Positions 1-9,332 of a DNA stretch of 64,000 nucleotides are shown here, in pieces. Origin of the DNA: Catellatospora sp. KI3 (GTDB lineage Bacteria > Actinomycetota > Actinomycetes > Mycobacteriales > Micromonosporaceae); contig NZ_JASAMB010000005.1 in the NCBI RefSeq assembly GCF_029948125.1, positions 248,001-312,000 of the forward strand, written 5' to 3'. The translations under genes and the position numbers were made by a program. Under the pieces are notes generated by a model. That model did not search any database. It was given only the letters and a program-made list of their open reading frames with translations, and was not told the DNA's origin. Each line of letters starts with the position of its first letter. The first letter of the stretch is position 1.

Positions 1-219
1 CGTGAAGGTCAGCGAGGTGGTGCCGCCGACCGGCACCGTCGCGACGCCGAAGGCCTTGGCCAGGGTCGGGGGCAGGGGCGCGGCCACCGCGGGGGGTGCG
101 GCGGCGGCGACGAGGCCTACCGTGGTCACCGCCACCGCGGCGGCTCTGCGCAGCAGGCGGCTCGCGCCGTGCCGGTGCTGCCGGGCGGTGGCCTCGCGGC
201 CGTGCTCTGCACTCCTCAT
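1..219 (-). CDS. Secreted protein, N-terminal part only (continues beyond the left edge)
   Basis: The reverse strand opens with ATG at 219 and stays open for 73 codons to the edge of the window. A GGGAG-like ribosome site lies just upstream. The predicted protein has an Arg-rich N-terminus, a hydrophobic stretch (about residues 24-45, AVAVTTVGLVAAAAP) and an Ala-x-Ala cleavage region, so it looks like a Sec signal peptide. The mature part starts with TLAKAFGVATVPVGGTTSLTFT-like residues, which resembles the opening of DUF11/isopeptide-type beta-sandwich repeats of actinobacterial surface proteins. The function is unknown and the rest of the protein cannot be seen. Confidence 0.6.
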   Translation of the reverse strand, partial: MRSAEHGREATARQHRHGASRLLRRAAAVAVTTVGLVAAAAPPAVAAPLPPTLAKAFGVATVPVGGTTSLTFT

Positions 220-513
220 GCCAGTTCTCCCGGGTCAGTCGTGAAACGGATCGACTACCGAATACTAGGCAGCACAAAGGATATTTCGGGCGCTGATGGC
301 GAATCAGCTCGAATCATCATGAAGTATGCGAAAAGCCCTCGTGTTTCAGTGGCCTCACCTGCGGTCAATCCTCCATTCCGGAGGGATCACAGCGATGAGG
401 GTGGAATTGTGTGTCGGTGGTAACGCCGGTGTCCATGATCGTGTGATGACGGCGTAACGCATCGTTCCTACCCTGGAAACCGCCGGTCGGGTCCGACCGG
501 TCGGCGGGAAGGG
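220..513. promoter_or_regulatory. Divergent intergenic region before the nitrate reductase gene
   Basis: This 294-base gap separates the leftward secreted protein from the rightward nitrate reductase. It is clearly lower in G+C than the genes (for example around 255-350) and must carry both promoters. GTAAC occurs at 420-424 and 454-458, but no full GlnR-type operator can be read. GGAAGGGG at 507-514 is the likely ribosome site for the nitrate reductase. Confidence 0.4.
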
Positions 514-3500
514 GTGGGTGTGGCGGCGACCGCGGCCCGTGACGGTGTGACCCAGGTCAGGACGGTGTGCTCGTACTGCGGTGTGGGTTGCGGGATGGTG
601 CTCGACGTGGCCGCCGGTCCCGACGGGCGCCGCCGCGTGCTCAAGTCCGCCGGCGACCGCGAGCACCCGGCCAACCGCGGCCGCCTGTGCACCAAGGGCG
701 CCACCAGCGCGGATATGCTCGCCGCGCCCGGCCGGCTGGCCACGGCCCGGCTGCGCGCCGAGCGCGGCGCGCCCCCGGCCGAGACCGATCTGGACACCGC
801 GATCGGCTACGTCGCCGCGCGGCTGCGCGGCATCGTCGACGAGCACGGACCCGACGCGGTCGCGTTCTACGTCTCGGGGCAGATGACCCTGGAGGCGCAG
901 TACCTGTCGAACAAGCTGGCCAAGGGTTTCGTCGGCACCAACCAGATCGAGTCGAACTCGCGGCTGTGCATGGCCAGCGCCGGCAGCGGCTACAAGCTGT
1001 CGCTGGGCTCGGACGGCCCGCCGGGGTCGTACCAGGACTTCGACCACGCCGACGTGTTCTTCGTGATCGGCGCCAACATGGCCGACTGCCACCCGATCCT
1101 GTTCCTGCGCATGATGGACCGGGTCAAGGCGGGCGCGAAGCTGATCGTGGTCGACCCGCGGCGCACCGCCACCGCCGAGCGGGCCGACCTGTTCCTGCAG
1201 ATCCGCCCCGGCACCGACCTGGCCCTGCTCAACGGCCTGCTGCACCTGCTGGTCGAGGCCAAGCAGGTCGACGAGGCGTTCATCGCCGAGCACACCGAGG
1301 GCTGGGACGCGCTGGAGGCGCTGCTGGCGGACTACCCGCCCGCGACCGTCGCCGAGCTCACCGGCCTGGCCGAGGCGGACCTGCGCCAGGCCGCGGCCTG
1401 GATCGGCGCGGCCGGTGAGTGGATGAGCTGCTGGACCATGGGCCTCAACCAGAGCACCCACGGCACCTGGAACACCAACGCGCTGTGCAACCTGCACCTG
1501 GCCACCGGCGCGATCGGGCGGCCGGGCAGCGGGCCGTTCTCGCTCACCGGGCAGCCCAACGCCATGGGCGGTCGCGAGATGGGCTACATGGGCCCGGGGC
1601 TGCCGGGGCAGCGCTCGGTGCTGGCCGCGGCCGACCGCGAGTTCACCGAGGGGGTATGGCAGCTGCCCGCGGGCACCCTGCGCGCCGACGTCGGCCAGGG
1701 CACGGTCGACATGTTCGAGCGGATGGCCGCCGGGCAGATCAAGGCGTGCTGGATCGTGTGCACCAACCCGGTGGCCTCGGTCGGCAACCGCGGCACCGTG
1801 ATCGCCGGGCTGGAGGCCGCCGAGCTGGTCATCGCGCAGGACGCGTACGCCGACACCGAGACCAACGCGTACGCCGACGTGCTGCTGCCCGCCGCGATGT
1901 GGGCCGAGACCGACGGCGTGATGATCAACTCGGAGCGCAACCTCACCCTGGCCCGCCAGGTCGTCGACGCGCCCGGCGACGCGGTGCCGGACTGGCAGCT
2001 CATCGCCCGCGTCGCCACCGCCATGGGCTACCCGGGCTTCGACTACGGCAGCGCCGAGGAGATCTTCGCCGAGATCCGCCGCTTCGCCAACCCGCAGACG
2101 GGGTACGACCTGCGCGGCGTCTCGTACGCCCGGCTGGCCGCCGGTCCCGTGCAGTGGCCCGCCGCCGACCCGGACGGCCCCGACCGCAACCCCGTCCGCT
2201 ACCTCAACGACGGCGTCAGCCGCCACCTGGTCGAGCACCCCGACGGCAGCCGCCCCCGGCTGGCCTTCGCGACCGCCTCCGGCCGCGCCGTGTTCTGGCC
2301 CCGCCCGCACCTGGCCCCGGCCGAACTGCCCGACGACGACCACCCGTACGTGCTGAACACCGGGCGGGTGCAGCACCAGTGGCACACGCTGACCAAGACC
2401 GGCCGGGTCGCGAAGCTGAACAAGCTCAACCCCGGCCCGTTCGTCGAGGTCAACCCGGCCGACGCGGCCGCGCTCGGGCTGCTGGCGGGCGACTCGGTGC
2501 GGCTGGCCTCCCGCCGGGGCGAGGCCGTGCTGCCCGCGGTGGTCACCGACCGGGTGCTGCCCGGCACCTGCTTCGCGCCGTTCCACTGGAGCGACCTGTT
2601 CGGCGCCGGCATCACCGTCAACGCCGTGACCAGCGACGCCGTCGACCCCATCTCACTCCAGCCGGAGCTGAAGTACTGCGCGGTCGCGCTGACGCGGGTC
2701 GCCGCCCCGCTGCCGGTACCGGTCGGCGAACTGCTGCCGGCGATGGCCCCGATGGGCGCCGACGACCTGCGGCGGATGCTCGGCCTCGACGACGCCATCC
2801 CGGTGTTCACCGAGGACGAGCGCCGGTACCTGTCCGGTTACTTCACCGCGCTGGCCGCCTCGCCGCGCGAGGGCGTGCCGGTGCTGCCGCCGTCGGCGCC
2901 GGTCGAGGCCGGGCGGGCGCTGTGGCTCAACGGGATGCTCGCCGGGACGTACAGCCGGGCGATGGGGGAGTCGCCGGTGCCGTCGGGGCGGCGCATCCAG
3001 ATCCTGTGGGCGTCGCAGACCGGCAACGCCGAGGGCTTCGCCGGGGTGATCGGGCAGCGGCTGGCCGAGGGCGGCTGGCAGCCGACGGTACGCAGCATGG
3101 CCGACCCGCTGCCCGAGATCCTGGCCGGGCCGACCGACCTGCTCGTGGTCACCAGCACCTTCGGCGACGGCGACGCCCCCGACAACGGCGGCGCCTTCTG
3201 GCAGGCGCTGCTCGATCCGGCGGCGCCCCGGCTCGAGGGCCGCCGCTTCGCCGTGCTCGCCTTCGGCGACTCGACGTACGCCGACTTCTGCGGACACGGC
3301 CGCCGCCTCGACGCCCGACTCGGCGAACTCGGCGCGCTGCGGTTGACCGAACGCGCCGACTGCGAACCCGACTACACCCCCACCGCCACCGGGTGGCTGG
3401 ACCGGGTCGTCGCCGCCCTGGCCTCGGCTCCGGTGGGCGGGGCGCGCACCGCGACGGCCGCCCCGGCCGCGCCGACCCGCGAGGCTCCGCTGGCCGCGGC

Positions 3501-4590
3501 GCTGGTCGGCAACCGGCTGCTCAGCCTGCCCGGCTCGGCTAAGGAGGTGCGGCAGTTCACCTTCGACACCGGCGGCGGCGACTTCGCCTACAGCGTGGGC
3601 GACGCCCTGGGCGTGTGGCCGGTCAACAGCGGCGAGCTGGTCCAGGAGTGGCTGGACACGACCGGGGTGGACCCGTACGAGCCGGTCGAGGTCAACGGCG
3701 TGGGCACGGTGCCGTTCACCGACGCGCTGCGGCTGCACCTGGAGATCGCCAAGATCAGCCCCGACTTCCTGCGGTTCGTCGCCGACCGTACCCACGACCA
3801 GCACCTGCGGTCGCTGCTGCGCCCCGACAACACCGGCGAGCTGGCCAAGTGGAGCTGGGACCGGCAGGCCGTCGACGTCGTGGCCGAGTACCGGCTGCGC
3901 GCCACGCCCCAGGAGTGGGTCGGCGCCCTCAAGCGCCTGCAGCCCCGGCTGTACTCGATCTCCTCGACGCCGCTGGTCGACCCGCGGCGGGTCAGCCTGA
4001 CCGTGTCGGTGGTGCGCTACGCCAACCGCGACGGCCGGGCGCGCCACGGCGTGGCCTCGACGTTCCTGGCCGACTCCGCCGAGGACCTCCAGGTGCCGGT
4101 GTTCGTGCAGCGCTCGCCGCACTTCCGGCCGCCCGCCGACCCCGACACCCCGATGATCATGGTGGGTCCGGGCACCGGCGTCGCCCCGTTCGTCGGCTTC
4201 CTGCAGGAGCGGCGGGCGGTGGGCGCCAACGGCGCCAACTGGCTGTTCTTCGGCGAGCAGCGGCGCAGCACCGACTTCTACTACGCCGACGAGCTGCGCG
4301 AACTGCGCGACGACAAGGTGCTGACCCGGCTGGACCTGGCCTTCTCCCGCGACCAGCGGCACAAGGTGTACGTCCAGGACCGCATGCGCGAGCACGGCGC
4401 CCAGCTGTGGTCCTGGCTGCAGGACGGCGCCAACTTCTACGTCTGCGGCGACGCCCGCCGGATGGCCAAGGACGTCGACCAGGCACTGCGCGACATCGCC
4501 ACCGTCCACGGCAACCTCACCCCCGAGGCGGCCGCCGTCTACGTCAAGCAGCTCGCCGCCGACAAGCGCTACGTCCGCGACGTCTACTGA
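514..4590 (+). CDS. Assimilatory nitrate reductase fused to NADPH-flavin reductase (sulfite-reductase-flavoprotein type)
   Basis: A single 1358-residue cytoplasmic chain that should reduce nitrate to nitrite with electrons from NADPH. In order: a [4Fe-4S] site (C19-x2-C22-x3-C26, fourth Cys C59 in LCTKG), the molybdopterin oxidoreductase core (about 60-600), the molybdopterin-dinucleotide-binding domain (about 610-720), a flavodoxin-like FMN domain starting at [12 protein letters not shown] (about 830), a CysJ-type FAD domain with RLYSISS (about 1145), and an NADPH domain with [11 protein letters not shown] (about 1214) and an aromatic C-terminus (DVY). Such fusions are known in actinobacteria and replace a separate electron-donor subunit. 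GTG at 514 or GTG at 520 could be the start; the ribosome site at 507-514 fits 520 slightly better. The nearby molybdate importer supports its cofactor. Nitrate rather than another oxyanion as substrate is inferred from the family. Confidence 0.9.
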   Translation: MGVAATAARDGVTQVRTVCSYCGVGCGMVLDVAAGPDGRRRVLKSAGDREHPANRGRLCTKGATSADMLAAPGRLATARLRAERGAPPAETDLDTAIGYVAARLRGIVDEHGPDAVAFYVSGQMTLEAQYLSNKLAKGFVGTNQIESNSRLCMASAGSGYKLSLGSDGPPGSYQDFDHADVFFVIGANMADCHPILFLRMMDRVKAGAKLIVVDPRRTATAERADLFLQIRPGTDLALLNGLLHLLVEAKQVDEAFIAEHTEGWDALEALLADYPPATVAELTGLAEADLRQAAAWIGAAGEWMSCWTMGLNQSTHGTWNTNALCNLHLATGAIGRPGSGPFSLTGQPNAMGGREMGYMGPGLPGQRSVLAAADREFTEGVWQLPAGTLRADVGQGTVDMFERMAAGQIKACWIVCTNPVASVGNRGTVIAGLEAAELVIAQDAYADTETNAYADVLLPAAMWAETDGVMINSERNLTLARQVVDAPGDAVPDWQLIARVATAMGYPGFDYGSAEEIFAEIRRFANPQTGYDLRGVSYARLAAGPVQWPAADPDGPDRNPVRYLNDGVSRHLVEHPDGSRPRLAFATASGRAVFWPRPHLAPAELPDDDHPYVLNTGRVQHQWHTLTKTGRVAKLNKLNPGPFVEVNPADAAALGLLAGDSVRLASRRGEAVLPAVVTDRVLPGTCFAPFHWSDLFGAGITVNAVTSDAVDPISLQPELKYCAVALTRVAAPLPVPVGELLPAMAPMGADDLRRMLGLDDAIPVFTEDERRYLSGYFTALAASPREGVPVLPPSAPVEAGRALWLNGMLAGTYSRAMGESPVPSGRRIQILWASQTGNAEGFAGVIGQRLAEGGWQPTVRSMADPLPEILAGPTDLLVVTSTFGDGDAPDNGGAFWQALLDPAAPRLEGRRFAVLAFGDSTYADFCGHGRRLDARLGELGALRLTERADCEPDYTPTATGWLDRVVAALASAPVGGARTATAAPAAPTREAPLAAALVGNRLLSLPGSAKEVRQFTFDTGGGDFAYSVGDALGVWPVNSGELVQEWLDTTGVDPYEPVEVNGVGTVPFTDALRLHLEIAKISPDFLRFVADRTHDQHLRSLLRPDNTGELAKWSWDRQAVDVVAEYRLRATPQEWVGALKRLQPRLYSISSTPLVDPRRVSLTVSVVRYANRDGRARHGVASTFLADSAEDLQVPVFVQRSPHFRPPADPDTPMIMVGPGTGVAPFVGFLQERRAVGANGANWLFFGEQRRSTDFYYADELRELRDDKVLTRLDLAFSRDQRHKVYVQDRMREHGAQLWSWLQDGANFYVCGDARRMAKDVDQALRDIATVHGNLTPEAAAVYVKQLAADKRYVRDVY

Positions 4591-5009
4591 CCGGATCGTC
4601 ATCCGCGGCGCCGCCTGACTTGCTGGTGGAGTCGGCCTTCCATCCCGGTGCGAAGGTTGTCGCGGCGGCCGCGCGGCGGCGTCCGCTCGCTCGAAGGCGG
4701 CGCTTGGGTTGGCCGGTCGGGCGCGGTGTTTTGGCCGAGGGCGGCGATCTTCGGGCCGTGTCTGGTCGATGATCGCTGTCGTGGGTCGGATTCTGCCCTG
4801 GTGGGCGAGGTTCCGACCCAGGACGGCGATCTTGGGGCTGGGTGGCGTTGGTGACTGCTGTGCGGGGGGCGGAAAGTGGAGTTTCGGCTCGGGGTGCACA
4901 GCGTTCGGACCGTTAGTGGCGATGTTGCTGGTCGAAACGTGGGTTTCGGCCGATGGGCGATGCGGGATTCTGCCCGCTGGTGGCGATCTTCAGCCCGGTT
5001 TCCGTCCTC

Positions 5010-5110
5010 GATCGCCGTCAGCGGTCACAACCTGGACCTGGAGCCGACATCCTGACCGCTGATGCCGATCAAGCAAGGAGCGGCCGAGGTTGTGACTGCC
5101 GGTGGCGATC
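5010..5110. repeat. Imperfect long inverted repeat
   Basis: The left arm at about 5010-5033 carries GATCGCC, a 7-8 base variable part, then TCACAACCT. The right arm at about 5088-5110 is its reverse complement with AGGTTGTGA and GGCGATC. TCACAACCT pairs perfectly at 5025-5033 with 5088-5096. The unpaired centre is about 54 bases. Confidence 0.5.
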
Positions 5111-5120
5111 TCCGTTGACC

Positions 5121-5183
5121 CAGCCGCCAGCCGCCAGCCGCCAGCCGCCAGCCGCCAGCCGCCAGCCGCCAGCCGCCAGCCGC
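5121..5183. repeat. Tandem repeat, nine copies of a 7-bp unit (CAGCCGC)
   Basis: Nine perfect head-to-tail copies of CAGCCGC, 63 bases, with no interruption. The copy number is a likely slippage site and may vary between strains or be mis-assembled. Confidence 0.95.
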
Positions 5184-5302
5184 TGGTCGCTGCTGGTGGC
5201 TGGTCGGGCGAGGGGCAGCTGGGTGCAGATGCGGGCGTCGGGATGCCAACGATTTCGCATCTTCTAGCCTCTGGGTGATTCAGAGCTTGCATCTGCGGTA
5301 GG

Positions 5303-5308
5303 TAGAGT
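5303..5308 (+). promoter_or_regulatory. -10 element of a leaderless promoter
   Basis: TAGAGT lies 7 bases before GTG 5316. The start at 5307 would sit inside this hexamer, which argues for 5316 as the true start. Confidence 0.45.
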
Positions 5309-5315
5309 GGGCGGT

Positions 5316-5735
5316 GTGACTGTGTACCGGATCGGGGAGGCGGCGGAGCTGTTCGCGGTGAGCGCCGACACCATGCGCCGGTGGGTCGACGCGGGCCGGG
5401 TGCCCGCCCGGCGCGACGAGCACGGCCACCGGGTGATCTCCGGGACCGACCTGGCCGAACTGGCCCGGTCGTTCACCGCCGAGGACGACGGCTCCGGCCA
5501 CTCGTCGGCGCGCAACCGGCTGCGCGGCATCGTCACCGCCATCGTCCGCGACACGGTGATGGCGCAGGTCGACATCCAGGCCGGTCCGTTCCGGATCGTG
5601 TCGCTGATGAGCAGGGAAGCCGCCGACGAACTCGACCTGCAGGTCGGCTCGTTGGCCGTAGCGGTGATCAAGTCGACCACGGTGGTCGTCGAGCGGGCCA
5701 CCGCACCCACCGGCAGGGGAAGGACGAACGCATGA
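5316..5735 (+). CDS. HTH-TOBE molybdate-responsive regulator (excisionase/MerR-type HTH plus Mop domain)
   Basis: A 139-residue protein. The N-terminal part (YRIGEAAELFAVSADTMRRW, continuing to about residue 60) is an excisionase/MerR-like helix-turn-helix. The C-terminal part (about 68-130, RNRLRGIVTAIVRDTVMAQV) is a single TOBE/Mop domain, the fold that binds molybdate in ModE and in ModC tails. It overlaps modA by ATGA, so it is the first gene of a regulator-modABC operon and probably senses molybdate to control the importer. This architecture is common in actinobacteria in place of ModE. GTG 5307 is an alternative start. Molybdate as ligand and the direction of control are inferred. Confidence 0.8.
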   Translation: MTVYRIGEAAELFAVSADTMRRWVDAGRVPARRDEHGHRVISGTDLAELARSFTAEDDGSGHSSARNRLRGIVTAIVRDTVMAQVDIQAGPFRIVSLMSREAADELDLQVGSLAVAVIKSTTVVVERATAPTGRGRTNA

Positions 5736-6526
5736 GCAGCGGGTGGATCCGTACGGCGCTGGCCGCGGTGTCCCTGGTCGCGGCGACCGCGCTGGCGGGC
5801 TGCGGCACGGACACGCCGAAGCCCGCCGCGAGCGGCGGCGGTGGCGGGATCAGCGGTGAGGTGACGGTCTTCGCGGCCGCGTCGCTGACCGAGGCGTTCA
5901 CGCAGATCGGCAAGGACTTCGAGGCGGCACACCCGGGCACGAAGGTGACCTTCAACTTCGGCGGCAGCTCCGGCCTGGCCACCCAGATCACCCAGGGCGC
6001 GCCGGCCGACGTCTTCGCCTCGGCCAGCCCGGCCACCATGAAGACGGTCGTCGACGCCGGCGACGCGGCCGGCTCGCCGGTGGTGTTCGCGCGCAACCAG
6101 CTGGTCATCGCCGTGCCGAAATTCAACCCCCGGGGGCTGACGGAGCTGGCCAACCTCGGGCGCCCGGACGTGAAGGTGGCGCTCTGCGCCGAGCAGGTGC
6201 CGTGCGGGGCGGCGGCCCGCAAGGCGCTGGCCGCGGCGGGGGTCGCGGTCACCCCGGTGACGCTGGAGCAGGACGTCAAGGCGGCGCTGCAGAAGGTGCG
6301 CCTGGGCGAGGTCGACGCCGCGCTGGTCTACCGGACCGACACCAGGGCGTCGGCCGCCGATGTGGACAGCATCGAGTTCCCCGAGTCGGCCGAGGCGATC
6401 AACGACTACCCGGTGGTGCTGCTCAAGGGTGCCCCGAACAAGGCCGCCGCGCAGGCGTTCCTGGAGTACCTGCAGACCGGACCGGCCAAGGCCGTGCTGA
6501 GCGCCGCCGGATTCCAGGCACCCTGA
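5732..6526 (+). CDS. modA: Molybdate ABC transporter substrate-binding lipoprotein
   Basis: A 264-residue periplasmic-type binding protein anchored as a lipoprotein: a signal peptide ends in the lipobox LAGC with the lipidated cysteine at residue 24. The mature protein begins after a Gly-rich linker with VTVFAAASLTEAFTQIG, the diagnostic ModA strand and oxyanion-binding Ser residues, and continues with NFGGSSGLATQI and ASASPATM. The length matches the family. ATG 5732 overlaps the regulator stop, so translation is coupled; a longer frame reading back to 5381 has no support. It captures molybdate (or tungstate) for ModBC. Confidence 0.93.
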   Translation: MSSGWIRTALAAVSLVAATALAGCGTDTPKPAASGGGGGISGEVTVFAAASLTEAFTQIGKDFEAAHPGTKVTFNFGGSSGLATQITQGAPADVFASASPATMKTVVDAGDAAGSPVVFARNQLVIAVPKFNPRGLTELANLGRPDVKVALCAEQVPCGAAARKALAAAGVAVTPVTLEQDVKAALQKVRLGEVDAALVYRTDTRASAADVDSIEFPESAEAINDYPVVLLKGAPNKAAAQAFLEYLQTGPAKAVLSAAGFQAP

Positions 6527-6536
6527 GGCGTACGGC

Positions 6537-7370
6537 ATGAGCGACGCAACCGCCGCCGCGGTGACCGACCGGTCGCCGCGGCGGCGCGCGCGCCGGCAGG
6601 CCCCGCTGGTGCTGCTGCTCCCCGCGCTGCTGGGGCTGGCGTTCCTGGTCGTCCCGCTGGCCGGGCTGCTGCTGCGCGCGCCCTGGTCCACCCTGCCGCA
6701 GCACCTGGCCGCCCCGGGGGTGCTCGCCGCGCTGCGGCTGTCCCTACTGACCGCCAGCCTGGCCACGATCGGGTGCGTGCTGCTGGGCATCCCGCTGGCC
6801 TGGCTGCTGGCGCGGGTCGAGTTCCCCGGCCGCCGGGTGGTGCGCGCCCTGGTCACCGTGCCGCTGGTGCTGCCGCCCGTGGTCGGCGGCGTCGCGCTGC
6901 TGCTCGTGTTCGGCCGCCGGGGCCTGATCGGGTCGTGGCTGGACAGCACGTTCGGGATCACGCTGCCGTTCACCACCGCCGGGGTGGTCGTCGCCGAGGC
7001 GTTCGTGGCGATGCCGTTCCTGGTCATCGCCGTGGAGGGGGCGCTGCGCGGCGCCGACAGCCGGTACGAGGAGGCGGCCGCGACGCTGGGGGCCGGGCGG
7101 TGGGCCGTGTTCCGGCGGGTCACCCTGCCGATGGTGGCGCCCGGGGTCGCCGCCGGGGCGGTGCTGTGCTGGGCGCGGGCGCTGGGCGAGTTCGGGGCCA
7201 CCATCACCTTCGCCGGGAACTTCCCCGGGCGCACCCAGACCATGCCGCTGGCCGTCTACCTCGCCCTGGAGACCGACCTGGACGCCGCGATCGTGCTCAG
7301 CCTGATCCTGCTCACCGTCTCGGTGGCCATCCTCGCCGCGCTGCGCGACAAGTGGATCGCCACGTCATGA
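6537..7370 (+). CDS. modB: Molybdate ABC transporter permease
   Basis: A 277-residue membrane protein with an Arg-rich cytoplasmic start and about five or six hydrophobic segments. The EAA loop that docks on the ATPase is visible as EEAAATLGAGRWAVFRRVTL near residues 180-200. It lies 10 bases after modA and overlaps modC by ATGA, so the three form one operon. It forms the translocation channel of the molybdate importer. Confidence 0.93.
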   Translation: MSDATAAAVTDRSPRRRARRQAPLVLLLPALLGLAFLVVPLAGLLLRAPWSTLPQHLAAPGVLAALRLSLLTASLATIGCVLLGIPLAWLLARVEFPGRRVVRALVTVPLVLPPVVGGVALLLVFGRRGLIGSWLDSTFGITLPFTTAGVVVAEAFVAMPFLVIAVEGALRGADSRYEEAAATLGAGRWAVFRRVTLPMVAPGVAAGAVLCWARALGEFGATITFAGNFPGRTQTMPLAVYLALETDLDAAIVLSLILLTVSVAILAALRDKWIATS

Positions 7371-8434
7371 CCGGCGCGCCCCTGCTCGACGCCCACCTCG
7401 CGGTACGCCGCGACAGCGGTTTCGACCTCGACCTCCGGCTGGCCATCGCACCCGGGGAGGTGGTGGCACTGCTCGGCCCGAACGGTGCGGGCAAGACCAC
7501 CGCGCTGCGGGCACTGGCCGGGCTGCTGCCGCTGACCGGGGGCCGGATCACCCTCGGCGGGCAGGTGCTCGACGACCCGGGCACCGACCGGTTCACCCCG
7601 CCGGACAAGCGGCCCATCGGCGTGGTGTTCCAGGACTACCTGCTGTTCCCGCACCTGAGCGCGCTCGACAACGTCGCGTTCGGGCCGCGCCACCGCGGGC
7701 AGCAGCCAGCCGCGGCCCGTACCCGCGCGATGGCGTGGCTGACCCGCGTCGGCCTGGCCGAACACGCCCAGCGCAAGCCCCGGCACCTGTCCGGCGGGCA
7801 GGCCCAGCGCGTCGCGCTGGCCCGCGCCCTGGCCGTGGACCCGGTGCTGCTGCTGCTCGACGAGCCGCTGGCGGCGCTGGACGCCCGGACCCGCCTGGAC
7901 ACCCGCGCCCAGCTGCACCACCACCTGGCCGCGCACCCCGGGGCGACCCTGCTGGTAACCCACGATCCGCTGGACGCGCTGGTGCTGGCCGACCGGCTGG
8001 TCATCGTCGAGCACGGCCGCATCGTGCAGGAGGGCCACGCTGACGAGATCACCGCCCAGCCCCGCACCGACTACGTCGCACGCCTGGTCGGGCTCAACCT
8101 CTACCGGGGCACCGGCGACGGCCACAGCGTCACCCTGCCCGGCGGCTTCACCCTGACCAGCAGCGACACCGCGGACGGCGACACGTTCATCGCGTTCGCG
8201 CCGACGGCGGTCGCGCTGCACCCGCACCGGCCCGACGGCAGCGCCCGCAACACCTGGGCCGCCACCATCACCGGCATCCAGCGCCACGGCGACAACCTGC
8301 GCATACAGCTCGCCGGACCGGTGACCGCCGCCGCAGACATCACGCCCGGCGCCGCCACGCAGCTCGACCTCGCCCCCGGCCGCACCGTCTGGGCCGCCGT
8401 CAAGGCCACCGAAACCCGCACCTACCCAGCTTGA
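7367..8434 (+). CDS. modC: Molybdate ABC transporter ATP-binding protein
   Basis: A 355-residue ATPase. The Walker A motif GPNGAGKT is at 37-44, the signature LSGGQ at 141-145, Walker B LLLLDEPLAALD at about 160-170 and a switch His shortly after (VTHD). The C-terminal 60 residues form a TOBE/Mop-like domain, typical of ModC and a possible molybdate feedback site. ATG 7367 overlaps the modB stop; longer upstream readings run antiparallel in codon bias to modB and are rejected. Confidence 0.93.
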   Translation: MTGAPLLDAHLAVRRDSGFDLDLRLAIAPGEVVALLGPNGAGKTTALRALAGLLPLTGGRITLGGQVLDDPGTDRFTPPDKRPIGVVFQDYLLFPHLSALDNVAFGPRHRGQQPAAARTRAMAWLTRVGLAEHAQRKPRHLSGGQAQRVALARALAVDPVLLLLDEPLAALDARTRLDTRAQLHHHLAAHPGATLLVTHDPLDALVLADRLVIVEHGRIVQEGHADEITAQPRTDYVARLVGLNLYRGTGDGHSVTLPGGFTLTSSDTADGDTFIAFAPTAVALHPHRPDGSARNTWAATITGIQRHGDNLRIQLAGPVTAAADITPGAATQLDLAPGRTVWAAVKATETRTYPA

Positions 8435-8444
8435 GCAGCTCCGA

Positions 8445-8450
8445 TAGCCT
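8445..8450 (+). promoter_or_regulatory. -10 element of a leaderless promoter
   Basis: TAGCCT lies 6 bases before GTG 8457 with no ribosome site between. It sits directly after the modC stop, so the phosphatase gene probably has its own promoter. Confidence 0.45.
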
Positions 8451-8456
8451 CGACCG

Positions 8457-9293
8457 GTGATCGTGACCAGCGCGACCGAGGCCGCCCCGGGCCGCCCCGC
8501 CAACGAGGACCAGGTCTTCCGGCACGGCCGGGTCGTCGGGGTGCTCGACGGCGTCACCGCACCGGACCTGCCGACCGGCTGCGCGCACGGGCCCGCGTGG
8601 TACGTCCGGCGCCTGGTGGCCCGGCTGCGCGAGTCGGTCGACGACGAGCCCGGTGCCGTGCTGACGGAACTGCTGGCGCAGGCGATCATCCGGGTACGCG
8701 GCGACCACCCCGGCTGCGACCTGGGCGACCCGAGCACGCCCGCCGCCACGGTGTGCCTGGTCGGCGTCGGTGCCGACCGCCTCGACTACCTCCTGCTGGG
8801 CGATAGCCCGCTCGTCGCGGACCAGGGCGGACACGTCGCCGCGTTCACCGACGACCGCTTCGACCTGGCGTACGCGAGCATCCGCGCCGAGGCGCTGCGG
8901 GGCGACGTGCCGCTCGGCTCGGCCGAGCACCGCGCCCGGCAGCGGACCGCCGCGCTGCGCAAACGCGAGCTGACCAACACCCCGGAGGGCTACTGGATCG
9001 CCGCCGCCGATCCGCGCGCCGCCGCCAACGCGATCACCGGCAGTCTGCCGCTGACGGGCCCGGCCGCGGTACGCCGGGCCGCGCTGCTCACCGACGGCGC
9101 GTCCTGCGCGGTCGACCTGTTCGGGCTGTTCGACTGGGCGGGCCTGCTCGACCTGGTGACCGAGCACGGACCGCAGGAGCTGATCCGGCGGGTACGCGCG
9201 GCTGAGACCGCCGACCGCGACGGCTTCACCCGCCCGCGCCACAAACGACACGACGACGCCACCATCGCCCTCTGCCGCTTCGGCCGCGCCTGA
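8457..9293 (+). CDS. PP2C-like serine/threonine phosphatase family protein
   Basis: A 278-residue soluble protein with the conserved order of PP2C metal-binding motifs: NEDQVF near the start, VLDGVTAP (the DG motif, about residue 30), ATVCLVG, LLGDSPL, TDGAS and the C-terminal DDATIAL. In typical PP2C the early Asp-Gly and late Asp-Asp coordinate Mn/Mg. The first motif is abbreviated compared with SpoIIE/PstP-type enzymes, so it belongs to a divergent subfamily and activity is not certain. It has no membrane segment and stands alone after modC. Confidence 0.7.
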   Translation: MIVTSATEAAPGRPANEDQVFRHGRVVGVLDGVTAPDLPTGCAHGPAWYVRRLVARLRESVDDEPGAVLTELLAQAIIRVRGDHPGCDLGDPSTPAATVCLVGVGADRLDYLLLGDSPLVADQGGHVAAFTDDRFDLAYASIRAEALRGDVPLGSAEHRARQRTAALRKRELTNTPEGYWIAAADPRAAANAITGSLPLTGPAAVRRAALLTDGASCAVDLFGLFDWAGLLDLVTEHGPQELIRRVRAAETADRDGFTRPRHKRHDDATIALCRFGRA

Positions 9294-9332
9294 CCTGGGC
9301 CTCTGGGCGATCCTGCGGGGTGGGCCCCGGCG

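Larger units (their letters stand above)
4591..5306. other. Gene-free repetitive spacer
   Basis: No convincing gene is present in these 716 bases. The stretch holds scattered copies of a short motif, GGCGATCTT or a close variant (about 4743, 4825, 4917, 4982, 5104), one imperfect inverted repeat and one 7-bp tandem array. Codon-position G+C bias is absent in all frames, so it appears non-coding and may be a graveyard of intergenic repeats. Confidence 0.6.

Noticed and set aside
420-458. GlnR operator before the nitrate reductase
   Set aside because: Two GTAAC half-sites are present but the spacing is 34 bases and no matching GAAAC-type half-sites lie at the expected distance. A footprint would be needed.
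220-513. Molybdenum-cofactor riboswitch before the nitrate reductase
   Set aside because: I could not find the paired elements of the Moco aptamer; a covariance-model search would settle it.
355-2586. Long antisense open frame over the nitrate reductase gene
   Set aside because: Its translation is rich in Arg, Gly, Val and His with no domain, and it is the typical shadow frame of a high-G+C gene on the other strand. The same holds for most long frames opposite the annotated genes.
5121-5183. CRISPR-like array
   Set aside because: The 7-bp units are head to tail with no spacers; it is a simple tandem repeat.
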